This document shows positions 33,404-41,819 of a DNA stretch of 64,000 nt, piece by piece. The stretch's first letter is position 1. Each line of letters begins with the position of its first letter. Both the position numbers and the translations under genes were made by a program. A model generated the notes under the pieces. That model worked only from the letters and a program-made list of their open reading frames with translations. It did no database searches and was not told the DNA's origin. This DNA comes from WTKD01 sp965243525 (GTDB taxonomy: Bacteria > Spirochaetota > Spirochaetia > WTKD01). The stretch spans positions 434,001 through 498,000 of the forward strand of contig OZ251568.1 of the NCBI GenBank assembly GCA_965243525.1, in the 5' to 3' direction.

Positions 33404-33689
33404 TTATTAAATACCCCTCATCGTTTGGGATAACTCTCTAAGGCTCTACGAGCCCCTCTCCTGCCTAAATTTTGACTGTGAATGAACGGCCATCCTGCCT
33501 GAGAATAGATATACCAATATCTTCCTTAAGAATAAACGAGAAGCACACTCTACAAGCTTCTGCATCATATCAAATATCATTACTTTAATTGCCTAGTGCA
33601 AAATCATCTCCCACAATGTAGTGTTTGCAGAATCAATGTAATTAGTACGAGATCCTGAGCGTCCCTATTTGATCCACGTATTACCGTTC

Positions 33690-34082
33690 TTATCGTTTCC
33701 AGAATGTAATTCTCGGTGCGCTAATCGGATGGCTGTAGTGCTCTGCGTTTTCGTGTATCAGCACGTCAATCGCAAGGTCAAGATTTCGATATTCCTAACA
33801 CCTTTCTCTACTTCTGCAATGTTAAAATCTTTGCTGCCATAGTTAAAATAGGGGCTTACCACGTCGCGGATAGCAGTGCAGATAGATGGATCCCACCGCC
33901 AATCCCAAGTGGACACGCTTCCACAGTTGTCTCAGAAACACCTCTTGTCATTAGGAACGTTGAATGATGCAGCAAACGCGTCGAGGGCCCTACCAACCTG
34001 TAGATCATTGTATTTCGACCCAACACTGTATGGAATTAGTCCGTTGGGTAGATCGAAATGGCAAAGACATCTAAAATTACGA
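33690..34082 (-). pseudogene. Broken coding sequence of unknown family
   Basis: The minus strand reads well as protein across about 390 bp but is interrupted. One frame gives FDLPNGLIPYSVGSKYNDL and DAFAASFNVPNDKRCF, a TGA, then SVSTWDWRWDPSICTAIRD and FNYGSKDFNIAEVEKG. A frame change near 33760 continues as LDLAIDVLIHENAEHYSHPI and ends at TAA 33690-33692. The 5' end is cut off at the border of the second direct repeat. I do not recognise the family. Confidence 0.4.
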
Positions 34083-34084
34083 AG

Positions 34085-34144
34085 TTCTGTTTAGCAGATA
34101 ACAAAATACTCTATACAGTTGAAAATTATCCGATAAGAAACTAT
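34085..34144 (+). repeat. 60-bp direct repeat, copy 2
   Basis: Second copy of the repeat at 32497-32556. It ends on the first two bases of the ATG of the GerMN-domain gene, so this gene's entire 5' control region is duplicated. Confidence 0.9.
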
Positions 34145-34982
34145 GAAAAAGCACAAAAAACAGCGGTCTTCGGCCTGGATATTTTGGTCAATCATACTCG
34201 TGCTTGGCTTGGTCATGTTTTTTGTAAATAAAAATACAATTGATTCTGTACTTGAAAAAACACAACTCTTTGAGAAAATCAAAAATAGAAATAATGCTTC
34301 TCCTGTTGAGATAATTATTGAAAAGCCACAGGATCCTGCAGTGGAATCTAATGCTCCACAGCCTTCCAACGAAAAAAATCAAACAACACCACCTCCTTCG
34401 GAAGCCTCTGAAACCGCTCCATCACAAAGCAACGAAATTGCTGCTTTGCCAGAAGAACAAGCGAATCTCAACGCGATTTCTCCGGAAAAAGATCCGCCTT
34501 CTGATGCTCCTGCAAGCGATGACACAGGGCCCGGATCAGATGAATCAGATGAATCTTTCCGAACGATATCTTTATATTTTCTCAAACAAACAGGATCGAC
34601 AATCCAATTAGAACGAATAACTCGAAAGGTGCCTCAGACCCCTGCTCCACTTTCTGAAAACATCCGCTATCTTTTGAATGGCCCCACTGCATCTGAACAG
34701 CAAGCAGGCATTCTCAGCTTGATTCCCTCGCAAAGCAAACTGCTCTCTGCATGGGTGAAGGACAAAGTTGCCTATTTAAATTTCAACACCGCTTTTCGCT
34801 TTAATCAATATGGACGTGAAGGATCGGATGCGCAGCTTCGACAGATCGTTCATACCGCCATTCAATTTCCTACCGTTGATTCTGTGCAAATCCTTATTGA
34901 GGGGGAGGTGCTCGACTTTCTCTCTGGGGATGGCGTGCATATTGGAAACCCGCTCACCCTGGCAACAATCGCTAAAGAATAG
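34143..34982 (+). CDS. GerMN-domain membrane-anchored protein
   Basis: A 279-residue protein with a short basic N-terminus and one transmembrane helix (about residues 12-28, WIFWSIILVLGLVMFFV). A disordered Pro/Ser/Glu-rich stretch of about 100 residues follows, then a C-terminal GerMN domain of about 130 residues (IRYLLNGPTASEQQAG, LLSAWVKDKVAYLNFN, LRQIVHTAIQFPTVDSVQILIEGE). GerMN domains occur in spore germination and in periplasmic envelope proteins; no spores are implied here. It ends 11 bp inside the convergent ymdB gene. Confidence 0.78.
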   Translation: MKKHKKQRSSAWIFWSIILVLGLVMFFVNKNTIDSVLEKTQLFEKIKNRNNASPVEIIIEKPQDPAVESNAPQPSNEKNQTTPPPSEASETAPSQSNEIAALPEEQANLNAISPEKDPPSDAPASDDTGPGSDESDESFRTISLYFLKQTGSTIQLERITRKVPQTPAPLSENIRYLLNGPTASEQQAGILSLIPSQSKLLSAWVKDKVAYLNFNTAFRFNQYGREGSDAQLRQIVHTAIQFPTVDSVQILIEGEVLDFLSGDGVHIGNPLTLATIAKE

Positions 34983-35769
34983 ATTCATAGACCAGTGTTT
35001 CAATTGAAACACATGAACCTGATTCACTATCAATCGCTGCAACAACACCATGGATCGTTGCAGTATTCTCACTGACCGTAAAGGGTAAGGGAATATTGGT
35101 AGTCATATTTTTCACACTCGTGTTTGCATTAAATCCAATAACACTTTCGCGGGGAATGCAGGCTCCTATGTCGGTGCAATATCCCGTCCCTTTTTGCTGG
35201 ATGCGAGCATCGCGAGTCTGTGTGTGCGTATGGGTGCCAAAAACAAGGCTTGCCTTGCCATCGAAATACTGCGCAAAGGTCTGTTTCTCAGCCACATCCT
35301 CGGCGTGAAAATCAACAATAACAATTGAACTATTGTCCCCTTGCTTTTTTATAGCTGCCTGCACCGCCTTAAAGGGGCAATCGATTGCATCCATGTGCTT
35401 TCTTCCCTGTGCGTTTATGATCAATATATTTTTTTCGTTCACCTGCATAGAGCACCATCCCTTTCCTGGACATACCGATGGATAATTGATCGGTCGCAGG
35501 ACTCGATCTTCCCTATTCAGAAGTTCATAAGCTTCGTCTTGTCGCCACACATGGTTGCCTGTCGTGATAACATCGACACCCACGTGGTGTAGTTCTTGAA
35601 TAATCGAATAGGTAATCCCAAACCCCTCGCACGCATTCTCTGCGTTAGCAAGAATTAGGTTTGGACGATATTTTGAGCGGAGTGTTGCAAGAGAAGTAGT
35701 CACTGCTCGCATCCCTGGATGGCCAATAATGTCACCAAGAACAAGAACAGTGAATAATTTAGCGGGCAT
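34972..35769 (-). CDS. ymdB: YmdB-type metallophosphoesterase
   Basis: About 265 residues from the ATG at 35769; the frame opens six bases earlier at a TTG. The family signature residues are present: LGDIIGHPGMRA, LANAENACEGFG, TTGNHVW, VDFHAE and FGTHTHTQTRDARI, which are the dinuclear metal ligands. The family hydrolyses cyclic nucleotides (2',3'-cAMP and related) in vitro. The gene overlaps the end of rny by 11 bp; rny-ymdB is a very common operon, suggesting shared work in RNA turnover or signalling. Confidence 0.88.
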   Translation of the reverse strand: MPAKLFTVLVLGDIIGHPGMRAVTTSLATLRSKYRPNLILANAENACEGFGITYSIIQELHHVGVDVITTGNHVWRQDEAYELLNREDRVLRPINYPSVCPGKGWCSMQVNEKNILIINAQGRKHMDAIDCPFKAVQAAIKKQGDNSSIVIVDFHAEDVAEKQTFAQYFDGKASLVFGTHTHTQTRDARIQQKGTGYCTDIGACIPRESVIGFNANTSVKNMTTNIPLPFTVSENTATIHGVVAAIDSESGSCVSIETLVYESIL

Positions 35770-37297
35770 ATTCAATAATACGCGTTTCTCGAATCAACGT
35801 AATGCGAATTCTTCCTGAATAGCTCAGCTCTTTTTCAATCCTCTTAGTGATATCGCGCGCTATCGTTCTCGTATCAACATCAGAAAGTGCCTCATGGTCA
35901 ATGATCACCCGAAGTTCTCTTCCTGCTTGTATCGCATAGGCTTGTTTCACCCCTTCAAATTCCAAAGCAATTGATTCAAGTGCACGTAGTCGTTTGATGT
36001 ATGCTTCCAGCGATTCTTTGCGAGCACCCGGGCGAGAAGCAGACAGCGTGTCTGCGATTTGTACAATGGCCGCTTCAATACAGATATATGGTACATCTCC
36101 ATGGTGTGCCGCGATACAATTCACCACCTTTTCAGATTCTTTCATCCGCTTTGCTAGTTCCACACCCAGTTCGACATGGCTTGCATCTGCATCTGAAAAC
36201 AATGCTTTTCCAACATCGTGCAGCAGTCCACCGCGTTTTGCAATCACTACATCAGCGTGGAGTTCTGCAGCAAGCATTCCTGCGATATGCGCAACTTCAA
36301 GCGAATGGGTGAGCATGTTCTGCCCATAGCTCGTTCTAAAATGAAGCCTTCCAATTCCAGAAATACCTTCTTTGTTCATATTTTGAATTGAAAGGTCAAA
36401 GAGTGCTTTTTCTCCGAGTTCAAAAATATAATTTTGAATATCGACTTTTTGCTTTTCTACAATCTCTTCAATGCGCGTAGGATGAATTCTCCCGTCATTG
36501 ATGAGGTATTCTAATGATCGTCGTGCAACTTCACGTCGCACTGGATCGAAACAAGAAAGCGAAACAAATTCTGATCCGGCATCATCGATTATGATATCCA
36601 CCCCAGTGAGGGTTTCAAGAGCACGAATATTTCGCCCCTCACGCCCGATGATCCGTCCCTTCATCTCTTGGTTCGGCAATTGCACCGAAACAGTCGTGTT
36701 TTCAACACTTACTTCAGAAGCAATTCGCTGCATCGATCCGACCAGCAACCGTTGTGCCAAACGCTGTGCATCCTGTGCTGCATCCTGCTCAACCTTGTTG
36801 ATCAGCGATTGCGCATCTCGTTGTGCCTCTGTTTCAAGCGATTGAATAAGCATTGATTTTGCTTCTTCACTCGTGAGATCAGCAAGTTTTTCAACTTTCT
36901 TCCTCCACGATTCAATATCCTGCTCTAGTTTTTTAGCGCCTTGATGTATTTTCCTCTCGCGAGAATCAAGTGCTGATTGTCTTCGTTGAAGTGACTGCGT
37001 TTGTGCCTCGCAAGAATCCTCACGATTTGAAAGACGTTTTTCTTGCCTTTTTAAATCGGAACGCATCTCACGAAATTCTTTTTCCTGCTCTAGACGCTCT
37101 TTTTGAAGAGCCTCTCGCGTCTTAAGAATTATTTCTTTTTTTTGTGCCTCAACTTCTTTAATTGCATCAAGCTTTAACCGTTCAGCTTTTTGTTCTTCAG
37201 ATGTCAATTGAAATTTCGCATATAATAAGCGAAACAACCATCCAGCTACAATTCCCAAGAGAGGAAGTGCAATATAGACAATAACAATTATGTCCAT
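35759..37297 (-). CDS. rny: Ribonuclease Y
   Basis: A 512-residue RNase Y: an N-terminal membrane helix (about residues 2-22), a long coiled coil (about 30-190), a KH RNA-binding domain (GRIIGREGRNIRALETLTGV) and an HD domain with the metal-binding HD in GGLLHDVGKA. It starts endonucleolytic decay of mRNAs at the inner membrane. A strong GGAGGA precedes the ATG. It is the first gene of the rny-ymdB pair. Confidence 0.94.
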   Translation of the reverse strand: MDIIVIVYIALPLLGIVAGWLFRLLYAKFQLTSEEQKAERLKLDAIKEVEAQKKEIILKTREALQKERLEQEKEFREMRSDLKRQEKRLSNREDSCEAQTQSLQRRQSALDSRERKIHQGAKKLEQDIESWRKKVEKLADLTSEEAKSMLIQSLETEAQRDAQSLINKVEQDAAQDAQRLAQRLLVGSMQRIASEVSVENTTVSVQLPNQEMKGRIIGREGRNIRALETLTGVDIIIDDAGSEFVSLSCFDPVRREVARRSLEYLINDGRIHPTRIEEIVEKQKVDIQNYIFELGEKALFDLSIQNMNKEGISGIGRLHFRTSYGQNMLTHSLEVAHIAGMLAAELHADVVIAKRGGLLHDVGKALFSDADASHVELGVELAKRMKESEKVVNCIAAHHGDVPYICIEAAIVQIADTLSASRPGARKESLEAYIKRLRALESIALEFEGVKQAYAIQAGRELRVIIDHEALSDVDTRTIARDITKRIEKELSYSGRIRITLIRETRIIEYAR

Positions 37298-37378
37298 TGT
37301 ATTCCTCCACTACATATTTATCTGGACCCCTGCCAGACTGCCCATTATACCTAGCGACAGATATCCTTGTCAAATTGA

Positions 37379-37407
37379 TTGCACAGATAGAATCATCCTT
37401 CTATAGT
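37379..37407 (+). promoter_or_regulatory. Promoter of the cysteate synthase operon, near-leaderless
   Basis: TTGCAC, 17 nt, TATAGT, then 10 nt to the ATG at 37418, giving a predicted leader of about 4 nt. No Shine-Dalgarno is present. Confidence 0.5.
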
Positions 37408-37417
37408 TGTAGCATAC

Positions 37418-38698
37418 ATGGCAGCGTATAGTGTCAAGAATATCGCTACGGGGAGAATTTTTGAGGATCGGTTCACCGACAAGGGATTTCTGCTGAGTGA
37501 TCCAAAGTCTGCAGATGATAGCCTGCTCCAAACGGTATATCCAAAGGATGCACGGATTGACACTTCAAAAAATACGTTTGAACGCTATGCAGGATTTATT
37601 CCCACCAATCGCCCCATTCCCCCCGGATCGCGATCAATTACCTACCATGCAACAACATTGGGTGAACATCTTGGATTAGAACAATTATACATCACCGTCA
37701 GTGGCTATGTGCCTCGATTGGGGACTACCTACATGTCAGGAAGTTTTAAAGAATGTGAGGCCCTATCCGTCTTTGCACGCATGCCTCAGAATGCTCATGG
37801 GAAGACCCTTGTGATTGCTTCTGCTGGAAATACTGCACGCGCCTTCGCTCATATCGCTGAACTATGCGAACAACCAGTGCTTCTTGTTGTTGCAGAACAA
37901 AATGCATCAGCACTCTGGTGTCGCCATCCCGATCCTCGGTTTGTTCGAGTCTTGCATGTTGCTCATGGAGATTATTACGATGCGATTCACGCGGCAAATA
38001 TCGTATGCAGCTTTGACGGTTTTATCCCAGAAGGTGGGGCAAAAAACATCGCACGGCGCGATGGCATGGGGACGACCATGCATGAGGCCATCTCCGTGAT
38101 GGAAGCAATCCCCCAACATTATTTTCAGGCAGTTGGAAGTGGTACCGGCGCAATAGCTGCCTGTGAGGCCGTGGAACGGAGAATTGAACGAGAATATCCG
38201 AATGCTCCGCTGTGCACCCTACACCTTTCACAAAATGCTCCCTTCACGTTGCTGGTTGACTCGTGGAACACCCGGACAAGATCCTTGGCAGAACTTTCTG
38301 ACGATGATGGAAGAGCCCAAAGTGCAGTGATCCACGCGCCAGTCCTTGCAAATCGCAACCCAGTCTATGGCATTTCCGGTGGCGTTTTCGACGTTTTGCA
38401 TAAGACAAATGGACATATGTATGCGGTGACAAATGAGGAAACGAAACAGTCGCAGGCCGAATTCACCCATTGTGAAGGCTATGATATCGATCCTGCCGCC
38501 GCAGTAGCCTATGCAAGTCTTAAACAGGCAATTGCATTGGGGCGCATCCCCACTACCGATCTGTGCATGCTGAACATCACCGGGGCAGGATATGCAGGAA
38601 TTTTTCAATCCTTCAACCCTCAACCACTTTCACCCAACTGGACAATCGATGTAGGACAGATGACTCATGACACCCTTGCATCCTTACTGCTAGAATAA
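37418..38698 (+). CDS. Cysteate synthase (PLP-dependent, threonine-synthase fold)
   Basis: A 426-residue fold-type II PLP enzyme. The Schiff-base Lys is in MSGSFKECEAL (Lys111). ASAGNTARAF (about 134-143) and the phosphate loop AVGSGTG (about 238-244) follow. The combination FIPEGGAKNIARRDGMGTTM, IPQHYFQAVGSGTG, then LHLSQNAPF and YAVTNEE is what I recall from cysteate synthases and not from threonine synthase proper. The reaction is O-phospho-L-serine plus sulfite to L-cysteate. Archaeal enzymes serve coenzyme M synthesis; in Bacteroidetes cysteate feeds sulfonolipids. The N-terminal cysteine pairs seen in some homologues are absent. The gene is followed 18 bp later by an acyltransferase. 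Confidence 0.8.
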   Translation: MAAYSVKNIATGRIFEDRFTDKGFLLSDPKSADDSLLQTVYPKDARIDTSKNTFERYAGFIPTNRPIPPGSRSITYHATTLGEHLGLEQLYITVSGYVPRLGTTYMSGSFKECEALSVFARMPQNAHGKTLVIASAGNTARAFAHIAELCEQPVLLVVAEQNASALWCRHPDPRFVRVLHVAHGDYYDAIHAANIVCSFDGFIPEGGAKNIARRDGMGTTMHEAISVMEAIPQHYFQAVGSGTGAIAACEAVERRIEREYPNAPLCTLHLSQNAPFTLLVDSWNTRTRSLAELSDDDGRAQSAVIHAPVLANRNPVYGISGGVFDVLHKTNGHMYAVTNEETKQSQAEFTHCEGYDIDPAAAVAYASLKQAIALGRIPTTDLCMLNITGAGYAGIFQSFNPQPLSPNWTIDVGQMTHDTLASLLLE

Positions 38699-38716
38699 CA
38701 CAAGGAATTACAAGAC

Positions 38717-39991
38717 ATGGATATTTTTCAAAAATGCGATACAGATCAAGGAAATTTCGGAACTTTGCGCGCAGCAGGTGATCGATGTTTCACACGTCCC
38801 ACACTTTCGCCGAAGCCTGGCAGAATCATGCAATCGGATGGAAAGCCCCTCATTATGTGGTCGGTGAACAATTATCTGGGACTCGCCAACCATCCAGAAG
38901 TTCAGAAAGTGGCTGAAGAGACGATACGCACTTATGGGGTGAGCGCTCCTATGGGATCGCGCATGATGAGCGGCACCACCGAGCACCACCTTGCCTTCGA
39001 GGAAGCGCTTGCTGAATTTTCTCAAAAAGAAGCTGCCTATTTGTTTAACTATGGATATATGGGCGTCCTAGGCATCGTGAGTGCCCTTGTTGGAAAAAAA
39101 GACATCGTTATTATGGACAAGCTCGCACACGCATGCATCGTTGATGCTGCATTTTTGTCACAGGCAACCGTTCGCGTATTCAGACACAACAATCCAGACA
39201 GTCTTGAATCAATTCTTAAACGCCTCAACCACAGCGATGAAGGAGGAGTGATGATCATCACCGAAGGAGTCTATGGAATGACCGGCGATCTTGCTCCACT
39301 TCCTGATATCGTAGCGTTAAAAAATAAATACAAGGCGCGCCTCTTCATTGATGATGCACATGGCTGCGGCGTCATCGGTGAAAAAGGACGAGGAACCGCT
39401 GATCATTTTGGTGTTCAGGACGATATCGACATCTATTTCGGCACCTTTGCAAAATCTTTCGCCGGCATAGGTGGATTTGGCGCATCTTTCAAAAATGTCA
39501 TCGAATGGATTGGTTATAATGCGCGCACCCAGGTCTTCGCAAAAAGCCTTCCTATGATTTACGTGAAGACCATGCAAAAGATGTTGGAGCTCATCGAAAG
39601 CGGCGATGCGCTTCGCTCCCAACTCTGGAAAACAAGTAATGCCTTGAAAGAAGGGTTAAAAAACGCCGGGTATTTCATAGGCCCGGGGCATTCTCCCATA
39701 TGCAGTGTTTTTCTTCCTCTGCACGGGAGTACCGTAGAAGAAATTGCAGGAAGAACGGTCTCTTTTTTGCGAAAAGCAGGCGTCTTCGTTTCGATAGTGG
39801 CCTATCCTGTTATTCCGATGGGACTCTGTATGTTTCGACTCATCCCCACCGTTGAGCATCTTCCTGAAGATGTCGAAACAACTGTACAGCAGTTCATCGC
39901 TATGCGTGATGCCTTGAAACTAGACATGTCTTTCAATGCGACTGATCTTGAAAAGATTCAACAACTCTATGGAAAAAATGTAGTGATTTGA
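38717..39991 (+). CDS. Alpha-oxoamine synthase, probably cysteate acyltransferase (3-ketocapnine synthase)
   Basis: A 424-residue fold-type I PLP enzyme of the KBL/AONS/serine palmitoyltransferase group. It shows the ring-stacking His138 (KLAHACIVDA), DDAHGCGVIGEKGRG (Asp212, His215) and the Schiff-base Lys246 in GTFAKSFAGIGGF. Group members condense an amino acid with an acyl thioester and release CO2. Features such as MGSRMMSGTTEHH, NARTQVFAKSLPM and YPVIPMGLCMFRLIPT resemble the flavobacterial enzymes that use cysteate, more than serine palmitoyltransferase. Its position 18 bp after cysteate synthase supports cysteate as substrate. Serine palmitoyltransferase or KBL activity remains an alternative. 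Confidence 0.72.
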   Translation: MDIFQKCDTDQGNFGTLRAAGDRCFTRPTLSPKPGRIMQSDGKPLIMWSVNNYLGLANHPEVQKVAEETIRTYGVSAPMGSRMMSGTTEHHLAFEEALAEFSQKEAAYLFNYGYMGVLGIVSALVGKKDIVIMDKLAHACIVDAAFLSQATVRVFRHNNPDSLESILKRLNHSDEGGVMIITEGVYGMTGDLAPLPDIVALKNKYKARLFIDDAHGCGVIGEKGRGTADHFGVQDDIDIYFGTFAKSFAGIGGFGASFKNVIEWIGYNARTQVFAKSLPMIYVKTMQKMLELIESGDALRSQLWKTSNALKEGLKNAGYFIGPGHSPICSVFLPLHGSTVEEIAGRTVSFLRKAGVFVSIVAYPVIPMGLCMFRLIPTVEHLPEDVETTVQQFIAMRDALKLDMSFNATDLEKIQQLYGKNVVI

Positions 39992-40015
39992 ACTGTTGTT
40001 CAGCAAGAAAATCGC

Positions 40016-41146
40016 CTAAAAGGGCAATTCCATTGTATTGTTCTTCCACTTCAGCGAACGAAATTTCATTCCATTGATCAACAGTCGGGGCAATGGTTTT
40101 CGACGACGCTTTGGTGTTAGCTGATAGGAGATGTTTTTCGTGATCGGCACCTTGTAGGCTTCGACAAATTCAATCAGAGTGCCATCCATATCCTCTATAT
40201 AGGCAAAACGCCCAGAAGCCTCATTCATATCAAAAGATTCCTTGCTGTCGATAACAAATGGATAGCCAAAGGATTCGCAGGTTGTTTTCAATGCATCCAT
40301 ATTGGTGACGTCAAAACAGGCATGGATAAACCCCATATCTCCCCACAATCGCCCCTCATAGATTCGATTAGGCACCCGGTCCAGCACCTGCACCAATTCT
40401 ATCGTGCTTTCTCGGAAAAAATGTTGTAATGGCCCGGCTGCCTTGTTTCGGAGTAGCACACGGCGGAGTTCATTTTTGCCCCCGAAAAGCGATTGCATAT
40501 CCTCAAAGTTTCCGACTTCATCATAGACAATATCCGTATATCCTAAAATATCTCGATACAATATCAAAGACGCATCTATATCTGAGACCCCAATCACAAC
40601 CCCCATGACTCCCCCAGTCTTGGTCCTTCCAATTGTGTTCTCACCGGGAGGATAATATTTTGGATCAGAAAACCACGACGTGCCTGTTTGAATGTTAAAG
40701 GTGTTGCCGTTAAAATCAGCCATATAAAAATGTTGATTACCTGATGGGTCTAGCAACGGTTCAGTGTGCACATATAAATCAGCAGCATAGTAGGCATCAA
40801 AACAAGGTAATACCTGGGGAGATCGAATAACCACTGCAAAAATACCAAGATCGCCGATTTTCGACATCTCAATGGATTGCTCACTGTATCGACTTTTGTA
40901 TTGCCAGATTTCCAGACCGCCGCCACCTGCCATATTCATCATAAACGCAGCATGCCGCAGGTGAATTTCGCCACCGGTATAGGGAATCATCAATTCCGCA
41001 ACGTCTTCATCTTGAAAAACCATGGTGTTAAACCCAAAAAACCGTCCATACCATTGCAGAGCAGGAGCAAGCGTACTGACACCGACGCCTACTTGCTGGA
41101 TGCCTCCGATACTATATTCATCGTTATTTGTTTTGTTATTTGCCAT
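40016..41146 (-). CDS. Two-domain VOC (glyoxalase/dioxygenase fold) protein
   Basis: A 376-residue protein with two vicinal-oxygen-chelate modules. The first (about residues 15-150) starts with IQQVGVGVSTLAPALQWYGRFFGF. The second (about 180-335) starts with GVMGVVIGVSDIDASLILYRDILGY and has FIHACFDV and DMDGTLIEFVEAY at the usual metal-ligand positions (His and Glu). The substrate is unknown. It faces the sulfonolipid-type operon convergently, which gives no strong functional link. A basic C-terminal tail (LTPKRRRKPLPRLL) is unusual. Confidence 0.72.
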   Translation of the reverse strand: MANNKTNNDEYSIGGIQQVGVGVSTLAPALQWYGRFFGFNTMVFQDEDVAELMIPYTGGEIHLRHAAFMMNMAGGGGLEIWQYKSRYSEQSIEMSKIGDLGIFAVVIRSPQVLPCFDAYYAADLYVHTEPLLDPSGNQHFYMADFNGNTFNIQTGTSWFSDPKYYPPGENTIGRTKTGGVMGVVIGVSDIDASLILYRDILGYTDIVYDEVGNFEDMQSLFGGKNELRRVLLRNKAAGPLQHFFRESTIELVQVLDRVPNRIYEGRLWGDMGFIHACFDVTNMDALKTTCESFGYPFVIDSKESFDMNEASGRFAYIEDMDGTLIEFVEAYKVPITKNISYQLTPKRRRKPLPRLLINGMKFRSLKWKNNTMELPF

Positions 41147-41195
41147 ATTCTAGTCCTGTGATTGCATACCTCTCACTAGCACAGATAGCCTCGCA

Positions 41196-41819
41196 CTATA
41201 CAGGGATCCTGTCAAGAATAAAGATCAGTCCAAACACGAGCACCCAGACAATACAAAATAGCGATGAGAATGGATGCACCGTGAATGTGTTCTGGTCTGT
41301 GTGTTCAGCATGCAATATGTCATAGGCATCTGTACTGAGTTTTTTGCCAATGTTTTTTATCGTAGTTATGCGGATTGCTTTATGTTTTTTTATGAGCATC
41401 TCAAAATAAACAAAGACCTGAAGTAGTGTTGTTCCAAATGTTCCCGGAAGCCTGAGCGATGGATGGATGCTTGATAGGGAAAAAAAGACCATTGCAACAA
41501 AGGTTTGTCCACGAAGCAGCCCTTGGGTGATGGCGCCGAGGGTAACTGGAAAGGAAAAAATATAGAACAGAACCGTTCCGTTGGGAATAAACACATGACT
41601 GATCAAGACTGCAATGAGCAGCATCACGAAATACCAAATGCGGATGCGTTTTTTTTGCATAGTCGCACAGAGCAAGAATACACCGATGCATACAAACCTA
41701 TAGACAATTGATTCTATTGATACAAATGCAATGAATGTGATGATGCCAGCACAGAGTTGTATGAAGGCTTGACGAGCAAGAACATGCTGATTCTTCTGAT
41801 ATATCCATGCAATCATCAA
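41196..41819 (-). CDS. Membrane protein, possible EcfT-like transporter subunit
   Basis: A 207-residue protein with about five transmembrane helices. After them, GTFGTTLLQVFVYFEMLIKKH and a cytoplasmic basic segment recall the coupling region of EcfT (energy-coupling transmembrane) proteins. A final hydrophobic helix ends the protein. It overlaps the stop of the Gx-transporter gene by 4 bp, so the two are co-translated. No ATPase component lies nearby. The assignment as T-component is an inference from order and topology. Confidence 0.42.
   Translation of the reverse strand: MMIAWIYQKNQHVLARQAFIQLCAGIITFIAFVSIESIVYRFVCIGVFLLCATMQKKRIRIWYFVMLLIAVLISHVFIPNGTVLFYIFSFPVTLGAITQGLLRGQTFVAMVFFSLSSIHPSLRLPGTFGTTLLQVFVYFEMLIKKHKAIRITTIKNIGKKLSTDAYDILHAEHTDQNTFTVHPFSSLFCIVWVLVFGLIFILDRIPV

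Larger units (their letters stand above)
32557..34084. other. Low-coding accessory insert between two 60-bp direct repeats
   Basis: About 1.53 kb. From 32557 to 32846 and from 33404 to 33689 I see no gene, RNA or clear repeat. Two small minus-strand ORFs lie at 32847-33056 and 33095-33403, and a broken coding sequence at 33690-34082. No transposase or integrase is present. The coding density and AT-rich patches differ from the flanking housekeeping genes. Confidence 0.6.

Noticed and set aside
33876..34094. Plus-strand frame of 72 codons in the insert
   Set aside because: The minus strand reads better as protein (broken sequence 33690-34082), and the plus frame has no start signal.
32497..34144. 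Insertion sequence or integron
   Set aside because: No transposase or integrase, no terminal inverted repeats seen, and the 60-bp repeats are too long for a simple target duplication.
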